Shown here piece after piece: positions 47,539 to 57,284 of a stretch of DNA of 64,000 nucleotides; position 1 is the stretch's first letter, and each line of letters opens with the position of its first letter. The notes beneath the pieces were generated by a model. The model worked only from the letters and a program-made list of their open reading frames with translations. It was not told where the DNA came from and made no database searches. The stretch is from Psychrosphaera aestuarii (GTDB taxonomy: Bacteria; Pseudomonadota; Gammaproteobacteria; Enterobacterales; Alteromonadaceae): assembly GCF_017948405.1 (NCBI RefSeq), contig NZ_CP072844.1, positions 1,984,001 to 2,048,000 on the forward strand, written 5' to 3'. Made by a program: the position numbers and the translations under genes.

Positions 47539-48438
47539 CTACTTTTGACTAAACTGCTTAAAAATACTAGAAAAGTCTAATTCACCGTTACCCGATTTTT
47601 GATGTAAAGCGTATAAATTTCTTGTTAACGCTCCCATTGGTGTCGACGAGCCAGAAGCGATGGCAGTATCCATAGCTAAACCTAAGTCTTTAAGCATTAG
47701 GTTAGTCATAAAGCCAGGCTTGTAATCATTACTTGATGGAACTGACTCTGAAACTCCAGGGCACGGGTTGTAAACGTCCAAGGTCCAGTTACTTCCTGAG
47801 CTGTTTGACATGATTTCGGATAACTTACTTGGATCTAGTCCATTATCTATACCAAGCTGTAAAGCCTCTGAAGTGCCAACCATTAAAATGCTCAATAGCA
47901 TGTTATTACAAACTTTCGCTATTTGACCTGCACCAACTTCACCAGCATGGAAAATATTTTTACCCATTACTTCTAATATAGGTTTAGCTGCGCTGAACTG
48001 CTCTAATTGGCCACCAACCATAAAGCTAAGGGTGCCATTCGTTGCGCCAGCAACTCCTCCAGAAACAGGTGCGTCAATACAACCTACATCAATATTATTT
48101 AATTCAATATAAAGTGCTTTAATAGTTGCAGCATCAATTGTTGAGCAGTCGATTACTAGCGCACCTTTCTTTAAATATCTATTCGGCTGGTCTGCTGGGC
48201 CAATTAAACTCTTATAAAGACTTGCTACATGCTTTCCTGCTGGCAACATTGAAATAATAATATCTGCATCCGCCACTACAGCTTCAGGCGTGTCAGCTGC
48301 CTTCGCCCCTAAGCCCACTAGTTCGTGAACAGCTGAAGGAACTAGGTCGTAAACACAAACTTCGTATCCTGCTTTGACTAGATTGGCCGCCATAGGGCCA
48401 CCCATATTACCTAGTCCAAAAAAACTAATCTTTTTCAT
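47539..48438 (-). CDS. mmsB: 3-Hydroxyisobutyrate dehydrogenase
   Basis: MmsB oxidises 3-hydroxyisobutyrate to methylmalonate semialdehyde with NAD in valine breakdown. The 299-residue protein has the Rossmann motif GLGNMGGPMAANL (residues 7-19), the substrate motif DAPVSGGVAGATNGTLSFMVGG and the catalytic Lys in GAGQIAKVCNNM. The ATG at 48438 follows GGAAGACC. It is the last gene of the operon and supplies the substrate for mmsA, the first gene. Confidence 0.94.
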   Translation of the reverse strand: MKKISFFGLGNMGGPMAANLVKAGYEVCVYDLVPSAVHELVGLGAKAADTPEAVVADADIIISMLPAGKHVASLYKSLIGPADQPNRYLKKGALVIDCSTIDAATIKALYIELNNIDVGCIDAPVSGGVAGATNGTLSFMVGGQLEQFSAAKPILEVMGKNIFHAGEVGAGQIAKVCNNMLLSILMVGTSEALQLGIDNGLDPSKLSEIMSNSSGSNWTLDVYNPCPGVSESVPSSNDYKPGFMTNLMLKDLGLAMDTAIASGSSTPMGALTRNLYALHQKSGNGELDFSSIFKQFSQK

Positions 48439-48454
48439 TAGGTCTTCCTTTACA

Positions 48455-49576
48455 TTATAAAGAATTAAGTGGATGCGACTTTGCATCCCAGATTGATACA
48501 AAAAATGAATCTACAACGTCATCAGGAACATCATGAATAGTGGCATACTTCCAAGAGGGTGAATTATCTTTATCTATCAATAGAGCTCTTACGCCTTCTG
48601 GGAAATCTCCGTCCGATGCGCACTTAACGGATAAACCTAGCTCCATTCTAAAAGCGGATGCTAGTGTTAGACTTTGCCCTTCCTTTATTTGTTTAAATAT
48701 TAACTTTGCACTCAATGGACTGCCGTGCGCAAGAGACGCCTGTGCCTTATTAAACCATTTATCGTCTGTCTTAAAGTCTAATATGTCTACTATGGCTGAA
48801 TTTGCTGAATCGCAGTTATTCAAGGCAGTCATGAAGTCCACAAACTTAGCGATATTACCTACTGGTTTTTGTGATTTACTGTTGTCTTCAAAGGTTTTCA
48901 ATAAATCGGTAAGTTTTTGACGATTTAAAGCAACCGTATTACCCCAGTTTATAAGTAGTAACTCTTCTACTAGCGTTTGTTTTTGATCAGCGGAAACAAA
49001 GTGATCGGCTAGTTGAACATATTTAGCATCCGCTGCGTTTATAGATGCACCTGTAAGTCCAAGAAACAAACCACAGCCATCAGGCATCTTGTTTAAAAAA
49101 TGACTACCACCGACATCTGGATATAAGCCAATTGTTATCTCCGGCATTGCAATTCTGGACTTTTCTGTGACAACACGATGACTAGCGCCAGCTAGCAGAC
49201 CTAAACCACCTCCCATCACTATGCCATGTCCCCACAATAAAATAGGCTTTTTATAAACGTGAATCAGATGGTCTAACTTGTATTCTTTTGCAAAAAACGT
49301 TTCTACGTCTTGAGCTACGTTACCTGAACCCGCTTCTTTTGCAGCATTATATAGCTGTACTACATCACCACCGGCGCAAAAGGCTTTTTCACCCGCTCCT
49401 TCCAGCATGACGATGGCAATAGAGTCATCGTCTTGCCAAGATACTAGTTGTGAATATAGCAACTCAACCATTTCTAAGCTTAATGCATTTAGTGACTTTT
49501 CAGAGTTAAGTGTCGCCACCGCAATTTTTTTATCGTTTACAGATTCTAATGTCTTAAATAATACAGGGTTTGTCAT
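48455..49576 (-). CDS. 3-Hydroxyisobutyryl-CoA hydrolase
   Basis: A 373-residue member of the crotonase fold that hydrolyses 3-hydroxyisobutyryl-CoA to free 3-hydroxyisobutyrate, the step before MmsB. Compared with ordinary enoyl-CoA hydratases it is about 110 residues longer. Key segments are EKAFCAGGDVVQLY, HGIVMGGGLGLLAGASHRVVTE, MPEITIGLYPDVGGSHFLN (with the hydrolase-type Glu and Asp) and the C-terminal ALLIDKDNSPSWKY. The ATG at 49576 has AGGA six bases upstream and is preferred over an overlapping ATG at 49594. Confidence 0.93.
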   Translation of the reverse strand: MTNPVLFKTLESVNDKKIAVATLNSEKSLNALSLEMVELLYSQLVSWQDDDSIAIVMLEGAGEKAFCAGGDVVQLYNAAKEAGSGNVAQDVETFFAKEYKLDHLIHVYKKPILLWGHGIVMGGGLGLLAGASHRVVTEKSRIAMPEITIGLYPDVGGSHFLNKMPDGCGLFLGLTGASINAADAKYVQLADHFVSADQKQTLVEELLLINWGNTVALNRQKLTDLLKTFEDNSKSQKPVGNIAKFVDFMTALNNCDSANSAIVDILDFKTDDKWFNKAQASLAHGSPLSAKLIFKQIKEGQSLTLASAFRMELGLSVKCASDGDFPEGVRALLIDKDNSPSWKYATIHDVPDDVVDSFFVSIWDAKSHPLNSL

Positions 49577-49586
49577 TGCGATTCCT

Positions 49587-50363
49587 TTATTCATTTAACC
49601 AAACAGGAGCACGTTTTTCTAAAAACGCATTTACACCTTCTTTTTGATCTTTAGTATCAAAGAGCGCGACAAATAGCTCACGTTCTAGTGGTAATGCACT
49701 ATTAATAGAACCATTACGACCAGCCTGAATTAATGATTTACACGCTGTAATAGAACTCGGACTTTGCGCAGCAGTTTGTTTCGCAAGTTCCATGGCAGCC
49801 TCTAAGGACTTGCCCGTTGGTACTACTTCTTCAACTAAACCTATTTTTTCAGCTTTATCTGCATTAATTCGCTCACCACACAGTATCATGCGTTTTGCCC
49901 AGCCCTCACCAACTAACCAAGCTAAATTTTGAGTTCCACCTGCACATGGCAACAAGCCAACCTTAGCTTCTGGTAAAGCTAACTGTGCTTGTTCTTCACA
50001 AATACGAATATCACATGCAAGAGCGACTTCAAGGCCGCCCCCCATTGCATAACCGTTAATCGCTGCAATTGACACACCATTAAAATCCCGCAAAGATTCA
50101 AAAGCAGCACCAAATACTCTTGCCATATCCGACGCAACACCTTTATCGCCATCGGCGAACACATTTAAATCAGCGCCAGCTGAAAAAAACTTATCGCCCT
50201 GACCTGTTAATACCAAAGCATATACAGACTTGTTGTTATTTAACTCCTCAACCATCAGCTTTAGCTCAGATAAGCTTTCAAAAGTCCAAGTATTAGCAGG
50301 AGGATTATTAAATGTGATTAATGCTATATGCTCAGAAATAGTCAATTTTAGTAATGAAGACAT
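49587..50363 (-). CDS. Enoyl-CoA hydratase (methacrylyl-CoA step)
   Basis: A 258-residue crotonase that, in this operon, should hydrate methacrylyl-CoA to 3-hydroxyisobutyryl-CoA. Oxyanion-hole segments are FSAGADLNVF and NGYAMGGGLEVALACDIRI; the catalytic region is ALPEAKVGLLPCAGGTQNLAWLVG, where the two Glu positions of hydratases are one Glu and one Gly-Cys-Ala variant, so isomerase activity is an alternative. It lies between the acyl-CoA dehydrogenase and the CoA hydrolase. Confidence 0.88.
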   Translation of the reverse strand: MSSLLKLTISEHIALITFNNPPANTWTFESLSELKLMVEELNNNKSVYALVLTGQGDKFFSAGADLNVFADGDKGVASDMARVFGAAFESLRDFNGVSIAAINGYAMGGGLEVALACDIRICEEQAQLALPEAKVGLLPCAGGTQNLAWLVGEGWAKRMILCGERINADKAEKIGLVEEVVPTGKSLEAAMELAKQTAAQSPSSITACKSLIQAGRNGSINSALPLERELFVALFDTKDQKEGVNAFLEKRAPVWLNE

Positions 50364-50374
50364 TTCACTCTCCG

Positions 50375-51532
50375 TTATAAGATATCTGCAGCGGCTTCAT
50401 CGAGTAAACGACGAGCAATGATTAAACGCATGATTTCGTTAGTTCCTTCGAGGATTTGATGCACTCTAACGTCTCTAAAATGACGTTCTAACGGATACTC
50501 CTTGATGTAACCATAACCACCATGAATTTGTAGTGCCTCATTACACACCTGAAAGCCGATATCGGTTGCAAAGCGCTTCGCCATTGCACAATATGCGGTA
50601 GCTTCTGGATCGCCGTTATCAAGTTTAAATGCGGCTAACCTTACCATTTGCCTTGCGGCTACAAGCTCAGTTGCCATATCCGCTAGTTTAAATTGTAAAG
50701 CTTGAAACGCCGCCAGAGGTTTACCAAATTGAACTCGTTCTTGCATATAATCTTTTGCGGTTTCTAATGCTTGCTGTGCTGTACCAACAGAACACGTCGC
50801 TATATTAATTCGACCACCGTCCAACCCTTTCATTGCTAAAGAAAATCCTTCACCTTCACTTGCCAGTAGGTTTTCTACTGGAACACGAACGTTATCAAAG
50901 GTAATTAATTTGGTAGGCTGAGCATTCCAGCCTAGCTTTTCTTCCGCTTTTCCATAAATCACCCCTTCAGCATCTGCTGGAACTACTACTGCAGAGATGC
51001 CTTTTGGCCCTTCACCGCCAGTGCGAACCATTACGACTAAAACATCTGTTTCGCCTGCACCTGAAATAAACATTTTAGAGCCATTAATTACATACTCGTC
51101 GCCGTCTATTTTTGCAGATGTGCGTAACGAGGCAGCATCCGATCCGGATCCAGGTTCAGTTAAACAATAAGAGGCTAACTGCTCACCCATAACAAGACCT
51201 GGACACCACGCATCTTTAATCTTTTCAGTTCCCCAGGTTGCTATCATCCAGGTCGCCATATTATGAATTGTTAACATAGCCGTCGTTGCTGTGCAGCCTT
51301 TGGACAATTCTTCAAATATTAACGAAGAGTCTAGACGAGACAAGCCCATACCACCGGCTTCTTCTGGTGAATACAACCCACAAAAACCTAACTCACCCGC
51401 TTTTTGCATAACATCTTTAGGGAAAATATGTTCTGCATCCCACTTTGCTGCGTGTGGCGCGAGCTCTGCATCTGAAAACTGTTTAGCTAAATCGATAAAT
51501 GCACGTTGATCATCATTTAATTCAAAATTCAT
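50375..51532 (-). CDS. Acyl-CoA dehydrogenase, probably isobutyryl-CoA dehydrogenase
   Basis: A 385-residue FAD enzyme that oxidises isobutyryl-CoA (or 2-methylbutyryl-CoA) and gives electrons to ETF. It shows LTEPGSGSDAASLRTSA, VFIS-like MFISGAGETDVLVVMVRT, GGRINIATCSVGTAQQALE and the C-terminal QIHGGYGYIKEYPLERHFRDVRVHQILEGTNEIMRLIIAR, whose Glu in EGTNE is the catalytic base (about residue 366). The ATG at 51532 has AAGGG upstream. The operon context makes the isobutyryl substrate likely. Confidence 0.93.
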   Translation of the reverse strand: MNFELNDDQRAFIDLAKQFSDAELAPHAAKWDAEHIFPKDVMQKAGELGFCGLYSPEEAGGMGLSRLDSSLIFEELSKGCTATTAMLTIHNMATWMIATWGTEKIKDAWCPGLVMGEQLASYCLTEPGSGSDAASLRTSAKIDGDEYVINGSKMFISGAGETDVLVVMVRTGGEGPKGISAVVVPADAEGVIYGKAEEKLGWNAQPTKLITFDNVRVPVENLLASEGEGFSLAMKGLDGGRINIATCSVGTAQQALETAKDYMQERVQFGKPLAAFQALQFKLADMATELVAARQMVRLAAFKLDNGDPEATAYCAMAKRFATDIGFQVCNEALQIHGGYGYIKEYPLERHFRDVRVHQILEGTNEIMRLIIARRLLDEAAADIL

Positions 51533-51652
51533 GTTTGACCCTTGTATTTGATATTTGACATTTAAGCCGAGTGACACATTTATACGTCTTATCGTTAATA
51601 AGCGTTTTATTTTTATGTTTGTGTCACTCTAGGTAATTTTATTGGTTCACGA

Positions 51653-53149
51653 TTACTTCAGCGTGATAGACATATTTGGTCCGGCAGCAGCCGCAACATC
51701 GTCTTCAAACCAACGTGCTGTAATTGTCTTTGTTTCAGTATAAAACTTAACCGCTTGTTTACCGTATGCATGCTGATCACCAGCAAATGAACCCTTCCAA
51801 CCTGTAAACGAGAAAAATGGCAGTGGCACTGGAATTGGAATATTGATACCGACTTGACCGACTTCAATATTGTGTTGATATTTGCGAGCGGCACCACCTG
51901 AGGAAGTAAAGATAGACGTACCATTACCATACGGATTGTTATTTATAAGCTCAATGGCATCATCAAGCGTATCTACATTCATTGTTAAAAATACTGGGCC
52001 AAATATTTCTTGTTTATAAATTTCCATATCTGCACTAACGTCAGTAAACATAGTTGGGCCAACCCAGTTTCCGTTAGGGTAACCTTCAACCTTGCAATTA
52101 GAACCATCTAAAACACAGTTGGCACCTTCTTTTTTACCTTGTTCAATCAGGCCTTCGATGCGCTGTTTTGCTTGAGGCGTAATTTGTGGGCCGTAAGCGG
52201 CTTCTGGATCTGAATAATGTCCTGGTCGAACCGAAGCAAGTTTTTCACGAATTTCAGGAATCCACTCTTTCGCCTCTCCAACAAATACAGCAACAGAAAT
52301 GGCCATACAACGTTGACCTGCAGCACCAACAGACGCACCTACAATATTATTTATCACTGCATTTTTGTTAGCGTCTGGCATAACAACCATATGGTTTTTC
52401 GCACCTAAGAAGGCTTGAACACGCTTCATGTTGTCAGTACCTGTTTTGTATATGTACTGGCCTACGCCTACAGAACCAACAAACGAAATTGCTTTTACTT
52501 CAGGCTCGTGCAGAAGACGATCCACTTGCTCTTTATCACCATGCACGACCTGTAAAACGCCTTTTGGAGCGCCAGCTTCTTCAAATAACTCAACTAAACG
52601 TGTTGGACATAGAGGGTCTTGCTCTGATGGTTTAAGTATAAATGTGTTACCGCAAGCTACCGCCAATGGAAACATCCATAATGGAATCATTGCAGGGAAA
52701 TTAAATGGCGTAATACCGACACACACACCCAACGGCTGGGTATAACTATATGTATCTATGTTACGGGCTACGTTTTCTACTGTTTCGCCCATCATCATAG
52801 ATGGAATATTAGCCGCATGTTCTACTACTTCTATTCCTCGCCATACATCACCCATAGCATCTTCATGTGTTTTGCCTAATTCCTCACAAATAATGCCTGC
52901 TAATTCTTCTTGGTGTTCTTTTAATAAATGGGCATAACGCATCATGACTCGCGCTCGCTCTGAAATAGCCACTTCTTTCCAAGTCTTAAATGTCTCTTTG
53001 GCACTTGCAATTGCCGCATCCATTTCTGATGGCGTTGCAGCAGGCACTTGGGCAATAACTTCTTGTGTCGCTGGATTTGTAACATCAATTAAACGAGTAG
53101 ACTTTGACTCAACCCACTCACCGTTTATGTATAAAGGAACCTGTTTCAT
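51653..53149 (-). CDS. mmsA: Methylmalonate-semialdehyde dehydrogenase (CoA-acylating)
   Basis: MmsA converts methylmalonate semialdehyde, CoA and NAD to propionyl-CoA and bicarbonate, the last step of valine breakdown. The 498-residue protein is an aldehyde dehydrogenase with catalytic Cys281 in GQRCMAISV and the family-specific [14 protein letters not shown] (about 148-161) and [21 protein letters not shown]. It is the first gene of the operon and divergent from an AraC-type regulator. Confidence 0.95.
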   Translation of the reverse strand: MKQVPLYINGEWVESKSTRLIDVTNPATQEVIAQVPAATPSEMDAAIASAKETFKTWKEVAISERARVMMRYAHLLKEHQEELAGIICEELGKTHEDAMGDVWRGIEVVEHAANIPSMMMGETVENVARNIDTYSYTQPLGVCVGITPFNFPAMIPLWMFPLAVACGNTFILKPSEQDPLCPTRLVELFEEAGAPKGVLQVVHGDKEQVDRLLHEPEVKAISFVGSVGVGQYIYKTGTDNMKRVQAFLGAKNHMVVMPDANKNAVINNIVGASVGAAGQRCMAISVAVFVGEAKEWIPEIREKLASVRPGHYSDPEAAYGPQITPQAKQRIEGLIEQGKKEGANCVLDGSNCKVEGYPNGNWVGPTMFTDVSADMEIYKQEIFGPVFLTMNVDTLDDAIELINNNPYGNGTSIFTSSGGAARKYQHNIEVGQVGINIPIPVPLPFFSFTGWKGSFAGDQHAYGKQAVKFYTETKTITARWFEDDVAAAAGPNMSITLK

Positions 53150-53173
53150 GACATTGCCTCTTAAAATAATTAT

Positions 53174-53204
53174 GTGACCATTTTATAAATTTTATTGTGG
53201 TCGC
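53174..53204. promoter_or_regulatory. Candidate inverted repeat upstream of mmsA
   Basis: GTGACCA and TGGTCGC (6 of 7 bases complementary) flank a 17-base AT-rich spacer, 25-55 bases upstream of the mmsA ATG and in front of the divergent AraC-type gene. It could be a regulator site. The arms are short and the match is not perfect. Confidence 0.3.
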
Positions 53205-53310
53205 TTTTGAGATTACAGCCATTAAAGCAAACAAAATCATTGAAAGAAATTGATTAAATTGCTTTTTTGATGGACTATCTTGGTACAAATAAGCGATTAA
53301 AATATTGTAT

Positions 53311-54195
53311 ATGAGCGTAACTTCTAATTGGCCCTTACCTAAATCGAGTGTAAGGTTTCTAGTGCCAAAGCCAATGATTAAACAACTACAGCTTAGCTCG
53401 TTATCTCGAGGCCTTTTACCACTTGCCTTTGGCTATTATGAAAAAGCAATTGGTCATGAAATTACGAGATCAGATCATGATGATAATTTAATTCTTTGCT
53501 GTGTAAATGGCAGTGGCAGTGTCACGGTAGGTAAGAAAACCTATCAGATGAATAGTAATGATGTGATTTTTCTACCAAAGGGTTATTCACATCGTTATAA
53601 AGCAAGTGTAAAAGATCCTTGGTCAATCTATTGGGCACATGTTGACGGTCATATGTTTGATGAGTTCATGGATATTATTGGCATAGACGGCAACAATCTA
53701 CACATGACTTTAACGGAGCCACAAATCGTTATTAATGAATTTAAGCAACTCATGGAATCGAGGCATTTGGGTTACCAACTCAATCGATTTTTTGTGGCGT
53801 CAAATATGTTAAAGAAAATTTTCAGTTTAATGACATTACAAAGACCAATAGTTTCGTTATCAACAAATAGAAATTTGTCTGCGCATTCAATTCATGTTTA
53901 CTTTGATAACAATATTGATCGCCTATTAAATTTGAATGACATGGCCAAGTACTTTGGCTTGTCGAAGTTTTACTTTGCGAAAAAGTTTCAACATATGATG
54001 GGCAATAGCCCTATAAAGTACTTTCTGGAGCTAAAGATACAACGAGCTTGCAAACTTCTAGACTCAACTGATATTCCAATTAATAGTGTTGCAAAAACAC
54101 TCGGGTTTGAAGATCCTTATTATTTTTCGCGACTGTTTAAAAGCATTATGGGTATTTCACCATCGATTTATCGACAATCGCGACATGGTCACTAA
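53311..54195 (+). CDS. AraC-family regulator, MmsR-like
   Basis: A 294-residue protein with an N-terminal cupin-type sensing domain (GSGSVTVGKKTYQMNSNDVIFLPKGYSHRYKA region, about residues 75-110) and a C-terminal double helix-turn-helix with LNDMAKYFGLSKFYFAKKFQ and INSVAKTLGFEDPYYFSRLFKSIMGISPSIYR, the AraC signature. It is divergent from mmsA, the layout of mmsR and mmsAB in Pseudomonas aeruginosa, so it is probably the activator of valine breakdown. The ATG at 53311 is two codons after a TTG that could also serve. Confidence 0.88.
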   Translation: MSVTSNWPLPKSSVRFLVPKPMIKQLQLSSLSRGLLPLAFGYYEKAIGHEITRSDHDDNLILCCVNGSGSVTVGKKTYQMNSNDVIFLPKGYSHRYKASVKDPWSIYWAHVDGHMFDEFMDIIGIDGNNLHMTLTEPQIVINEFKQLMESRHLGYQLNRFFVASNMLKKIFSLMTLQRPIVSLSTNRNLSAHSIHVYFDNNIDRLLNLNDMAKYFGLSKFYFAKKFQHMMGNSPIKYFLELKIQRACKLLDSTDIPINSVAKTLGFEDPYYFSRLFKSIMGISPSIYRQSRHGH

Positions 54196-54294
54196 AATGT
54201 TAAAACTAAATTTATTTTGTAATAATTCCGTCACATTTAGCGTTAATAATAAAAGTCGAACTATAGACAAGAACCCAAATTGGTAGATACCTTT

Positions 54295-54981
54295 ATGTCG
54301 AGTAAAATATTAATCATTGAAGATGAGTTCGCAATTAGAGAAATGCTAACCTTTGTTCTAGAACAAAATGGCTATTCTGTTATCGCAAAAGAAAGCTACA
54401 CCGATGCCCAACAGGCACTGTTACATGAGTCTCCGGCGCTAATCCTACTGGACTGGATGTTACCAAATATGAGTGGGATCCAAGTCGCGAAAAAACTTAA
54501 ACAGTCTGACTCTCACAAATCGATACCTATTATTATGCTCACCGCCCGAAGTGAAGAGGATGATAAAATCCAAGGTTTAGAAGTTGGTGCCGATGACTAT
54601 ATTACTAAACCATTTTCGCCAAAAGAACTTATTGCGCGAATTAAAGCCGTATTAAGAAGAACGCAACCTACCGCTACCGATGACCCAATCGAGATAGTAG
54701 GATTGAGACTTGACCCAATTAGCCACCGAGTAACTGTAGATGGTAAAGAGCTCCACTTAGGCCCGATGGAATTTAAACTTTTGCACTTTTTCATGACTCA
54801 CCAAGAGCGTGTATACAGTCGCGACCAATTGTTAGATAATGTCTGGGGGACAAACACTTACGTTGAAGATCGAACCGTAGATGTGCATATCAGACGCCTT
54901 CGTAAAGCGTTAGAAACACATGACAAGTTGATACAAACCGTACGTGGTTCAGGATATCGATTTTCAACTCGCACGGACTAA
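54295..54981 (+). CDS. phoB: Phosphate regulon response regulator PhoB
   Basis: PhoB activates phosphate-starvation genes. The 228-residue protein has the receiver domain with D10, phosphoacceptor D53 ([11 protein letters not shown]) and TKPF, then the OmpR-type winged helix DNA-binding domain ending [11 protein letters not shown]. The ATG at 54295 is chosen over a TTG five codons upstream. A weak CCGTCACATTTAGCGTTA (54225-54242) recalls a Pho box but matches poorly. It is 9 bases upstream of phoR. Confidence 0.94.
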   Translation: MSSKILIIEDEFAIREMLTFVLEQNGYSVIAKESYTDAQQALLHESPALILLDWMLPNMSGIQVAKKLKQSDSHKSIPIIMLTARSEEDDKIQGLEVGADDYITKPFSPKELIARIKAVLRRTQPTATDDPIEIVGLRLDPISHRVTVDGKELHLGPMEFKLLHFFMTHQERVYSRDQLLDNVWGTNTYVEDRTVDVHIRRLRKALETHDKLIQTVRGSGYRFSTRTD

Positions 54982-54990
54982 TTTAACTGT

Positions 54991-56292
54991 ATGTATAAAA
55001 AGCCTTCCATTTGGCAAATCATTATTCGTCTACTTTGGATGTATGCGCCTTTCGCTATTATAGGTCAGGCGTTAGGCTACTACTTTAGTGCGACTATATT
55101 ATTTTGTGTCATCATGCTGTTTACACATTACTACCAATTGTTAAAGCTGAGTAAATGGCTTTGGGAACAACGTGGTATATATCCACCTAAAGCACTCGGT
55201 ATTTGGTCAAATGTATTTGAAGGAATCTACACACAACAACGTAGAAACGTAAAAAAGCGAAACGAATTAACGACGTTAGTCCGTCGCTTTCGTTTAGGAG
55301 CGGAAGCGTTACCAGATGGTGTTGTAATTTACGACAAAGAACGACGAATTTTTTGGTGTAATAAAATTGCCCAAAAAATGTTGAACCTAAAATGGCCCGC
55401 TGACAAAGGCATACGTATTGATAACTTAATTCGCATGCCTGAATTTATTGATTACTTAGACGACCAAGCATACCAAGAACCTCTAGAAATTCCTTCTCCT
55501 ACAAACGATACTGATGTTTATGAAATTAGAGTTGTGCCCTTTGAGTCTGACAAGTGGACACTTATTGTACGAGACATTACAGAATTACATCAGCTAGAAC
55601 AGATGCGAAAAGACTTTATCGCAAACGTTTCACATGAATTAAAAACGCCGTTAACCGTGATGCGCGGATACCTTGAAATGACCGAGGAGTTAGACGATAT
55701 TGACTCAGCGATGTGGAATAAAGCGCATACTATGATGGTTGAACAAACCACACGAATGGATGAGCTTGTTTCACAATTGTTATCGTTGTCTAAAATGGAA
55801 CGCCAAACGCCTCTTGATGAAGTTAGCATTATAAACATTCCAAAAATACTTGAATTATTAGTAGAGGAAGCCATTAGCTTATCGGCTAATCAGCATAAGA
55901 TTACTGCCGACATAACCCCTTCTTTAATGATGAAAGGCAACGAGTCAGAATTACGGAGCGCTTTTTCTAATTTAGTTTTTAATGCTATTAGGTATACACC
56001 TGTTAACGGTAATATTCATATTTGCTGGGAGATGACTCAGTCTGGAAAAGCTAAATTTTCTGTCACTGACGATGGTGTTGGTATTGAAACGAATCATATT
56101 CCTCGGTTAACTGAACGCTTTTATCGAGTGGATGAAGCCAGAACAAGAAAAACCGGTGGCGCTGGTTTAGGCTTATCAATTGTAAAACATGCACTAGCCA
56201 ACCATAACTCTAAACTTGAAATCACGAGCAAGCTAAATCAAGGCAGTTGTTTTTCGTTTAGGATCCCGAAATCTTTGGTTAGCAAACAATAA
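54991..56292 (+). CDS. phoR: Phosphate sensor histidine kinase PhoR
   Basis: PhoR phosphorylates PhoB under phosphate limitation and is normally silenced by the Pst-PhoU system. The 433-residue protein has one or two N-terminal membrane helices (about 10-45), a charged region, a PAS domain (about 95-195), the H-box SHELKTPL with phosphorylated His215, and the ATPase boxes NAIRYTP, DDGVGIE and TGGAGLGLSI. There is no large periplasmic domain, as in E. coli PhoR. pst and phoU are not in the window. Confidence 0.94.
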   Translation: MYKKPSIWQIIIRLLWMYAPFAIIGQALGYYFSATILFCVIMLFTHYYQLLKLSKWLWEQRGIYPPKALGIWSNVFEGIYTQQRRNVKKRNELTTLVRRFRLGAEALPDGVVIYDKERRIFWCNKIAQKMLNLKWPADKGIRIDNLIRMPEFIDYLDDQAYQEPLEIPSPTNDTDVYEIRVVPFESDKWTLIVRDITELHQLEQMRKDFIANVSHELKTPLTVMRGYLEMTEELDDIDSAMWNKAHTMMVEQTTRMDELVSQLLSLSKMERQTPLDEVSIINIPKILELLVEEAISLSANQHKITADITPSLMMKGNESELRSAFSNLVFNAIRYTPVNGNIHICWEMTQSGKAKFSVTDDGVGIETNHIPRLTERFYRVDEARTRKTGGAGLGLSIVKHALANHNSKLEITSKLNQGSCFSFRIPKSLVSKQ

Positions 56293-56368
56293 ACACTCGC
56301 TCAGACTACAGCTTTTAACCTCCTTTGTGGTAACCTTTTGGCAATGACATTGATTAGAGATAAATATA

Positions 56369-57217
56369 ATGAGTTGCCCTCATCAGAATAACTTTCGCCC
56401 GTTAGAAGAGTCAATCCATACCGACTTCAAAGACAGCATGTCTTATGGCGACTATCTAAACTTAAATCAAATACTAACTGCACAACATCCTATTAGTAGC
56501 GAGCATGATGAAATGCTCTTTATTGTAATTCATCAAGCAAGTGAATTATGGTTGAAACTAGCTGGACATGAATTATCCGCGGCAATAACTTTTATCGAAA
56601 GTGAACAATTTGGCCCAGCATTTAAAGTTATATCTAGAGTAAAACAGATTTTCCTTCAACTTACCCAGTCATGGAATATACTTTCTACACTCACCCCCGT
56701 TGACTATTTAAAATTTCGAGATGATTTAGGCCAGTCTTCGGGATTTCAGTCTTACGGATACCGTAAAATTGAGTTTATGCTCGGAAATAAAAATAAAGAT
56801 TTGATAAAGGTACATGCTGCAAATGAGGTAGTTCACAAAGAACTTACTCAACTATCGAACTCTCCAAGCCTTTATGATGTGGTCATAAAAATAATGGCTA
56901 AACGAGGCTTTACGTTAGATGCGCACGTTCTAAATCGCGACTATAACAACCCTTATCAAGAAAACGAATCCGTCTTAAACGCTTGGGTCAATGTTTATCA
57001 AAATGCCGAACAACATTTTGAGCTTTATGAGTTAGCCGAAAAGCTCATGGACATAGAGGACTCATTCCAAAACTGGCGTTTTAAACACATGTATACTGTG
57101 CAACGTATTATAGGTAATAAGCAAGGTACGGGCGGTTCGTCAGGTGTGGCGTTCTTAAAAAAAGCGCTAGAGATTAGCTTCTTTCCAGAGTTGCTTACAC
57201 TTCGTACTAAATTGTAA
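56369..57217 (+). CDS. kynA: Tryptophan 2,3-dioxygenase
   Basis: This heme enzyme opens the indole ring of tryptophan to N-formylkynurenine. The 282-residue protein starts with SYGDYLNLNQIL, has HQASELWLKL (about residues 50-60), SSGFQSYGYRKIEFMLG and the proximal-heme region WRFKHMYTVQRIIGNKQGTGGSSGVAFLKK (near 231-260). Kynurenine formamidase and kynureninase genes are not adjacent, so the rest of the pathway must be elsewhere or absent. Confidence 0.95.
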   Translation: MSCPHQNNFRPLEESIHTDFKDSMSYGDYLNLNQILTAQHPISSEHDEMLFIVIHQASELWLKLAGHELSAAITFIESEQFGPAFKVISRVKQIFLQLTQSWNILSTLTPVDYLKFRDDLGQSSGFQSYGYRKIEFMLGNKNKDLIKVHAANEVVHKELTQLSNSPSLYDVVIKIMAKRGFTLDAHVLNRDYNNPYQENESVLNAWVNVYQNAEQHFELYELAEKLMDIEDSFQNWRFKHMYTVQRIIGNKQGTGGSSGVAFLKKALEISFFPELLTLRTKL

Positions 57218-57284
57218 ACAAGAGCAATGAAACGGGTGGGAATTGGTGTTAAAATCTACTCTTTCTTATGCTGACTAGATTACC

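Noticed and set aside
54225..54242. Pho box before phoB
   Set aside because: Only the first half-site resembles CTGTCAT; the second does not match, so it was not listed as a separate feature.
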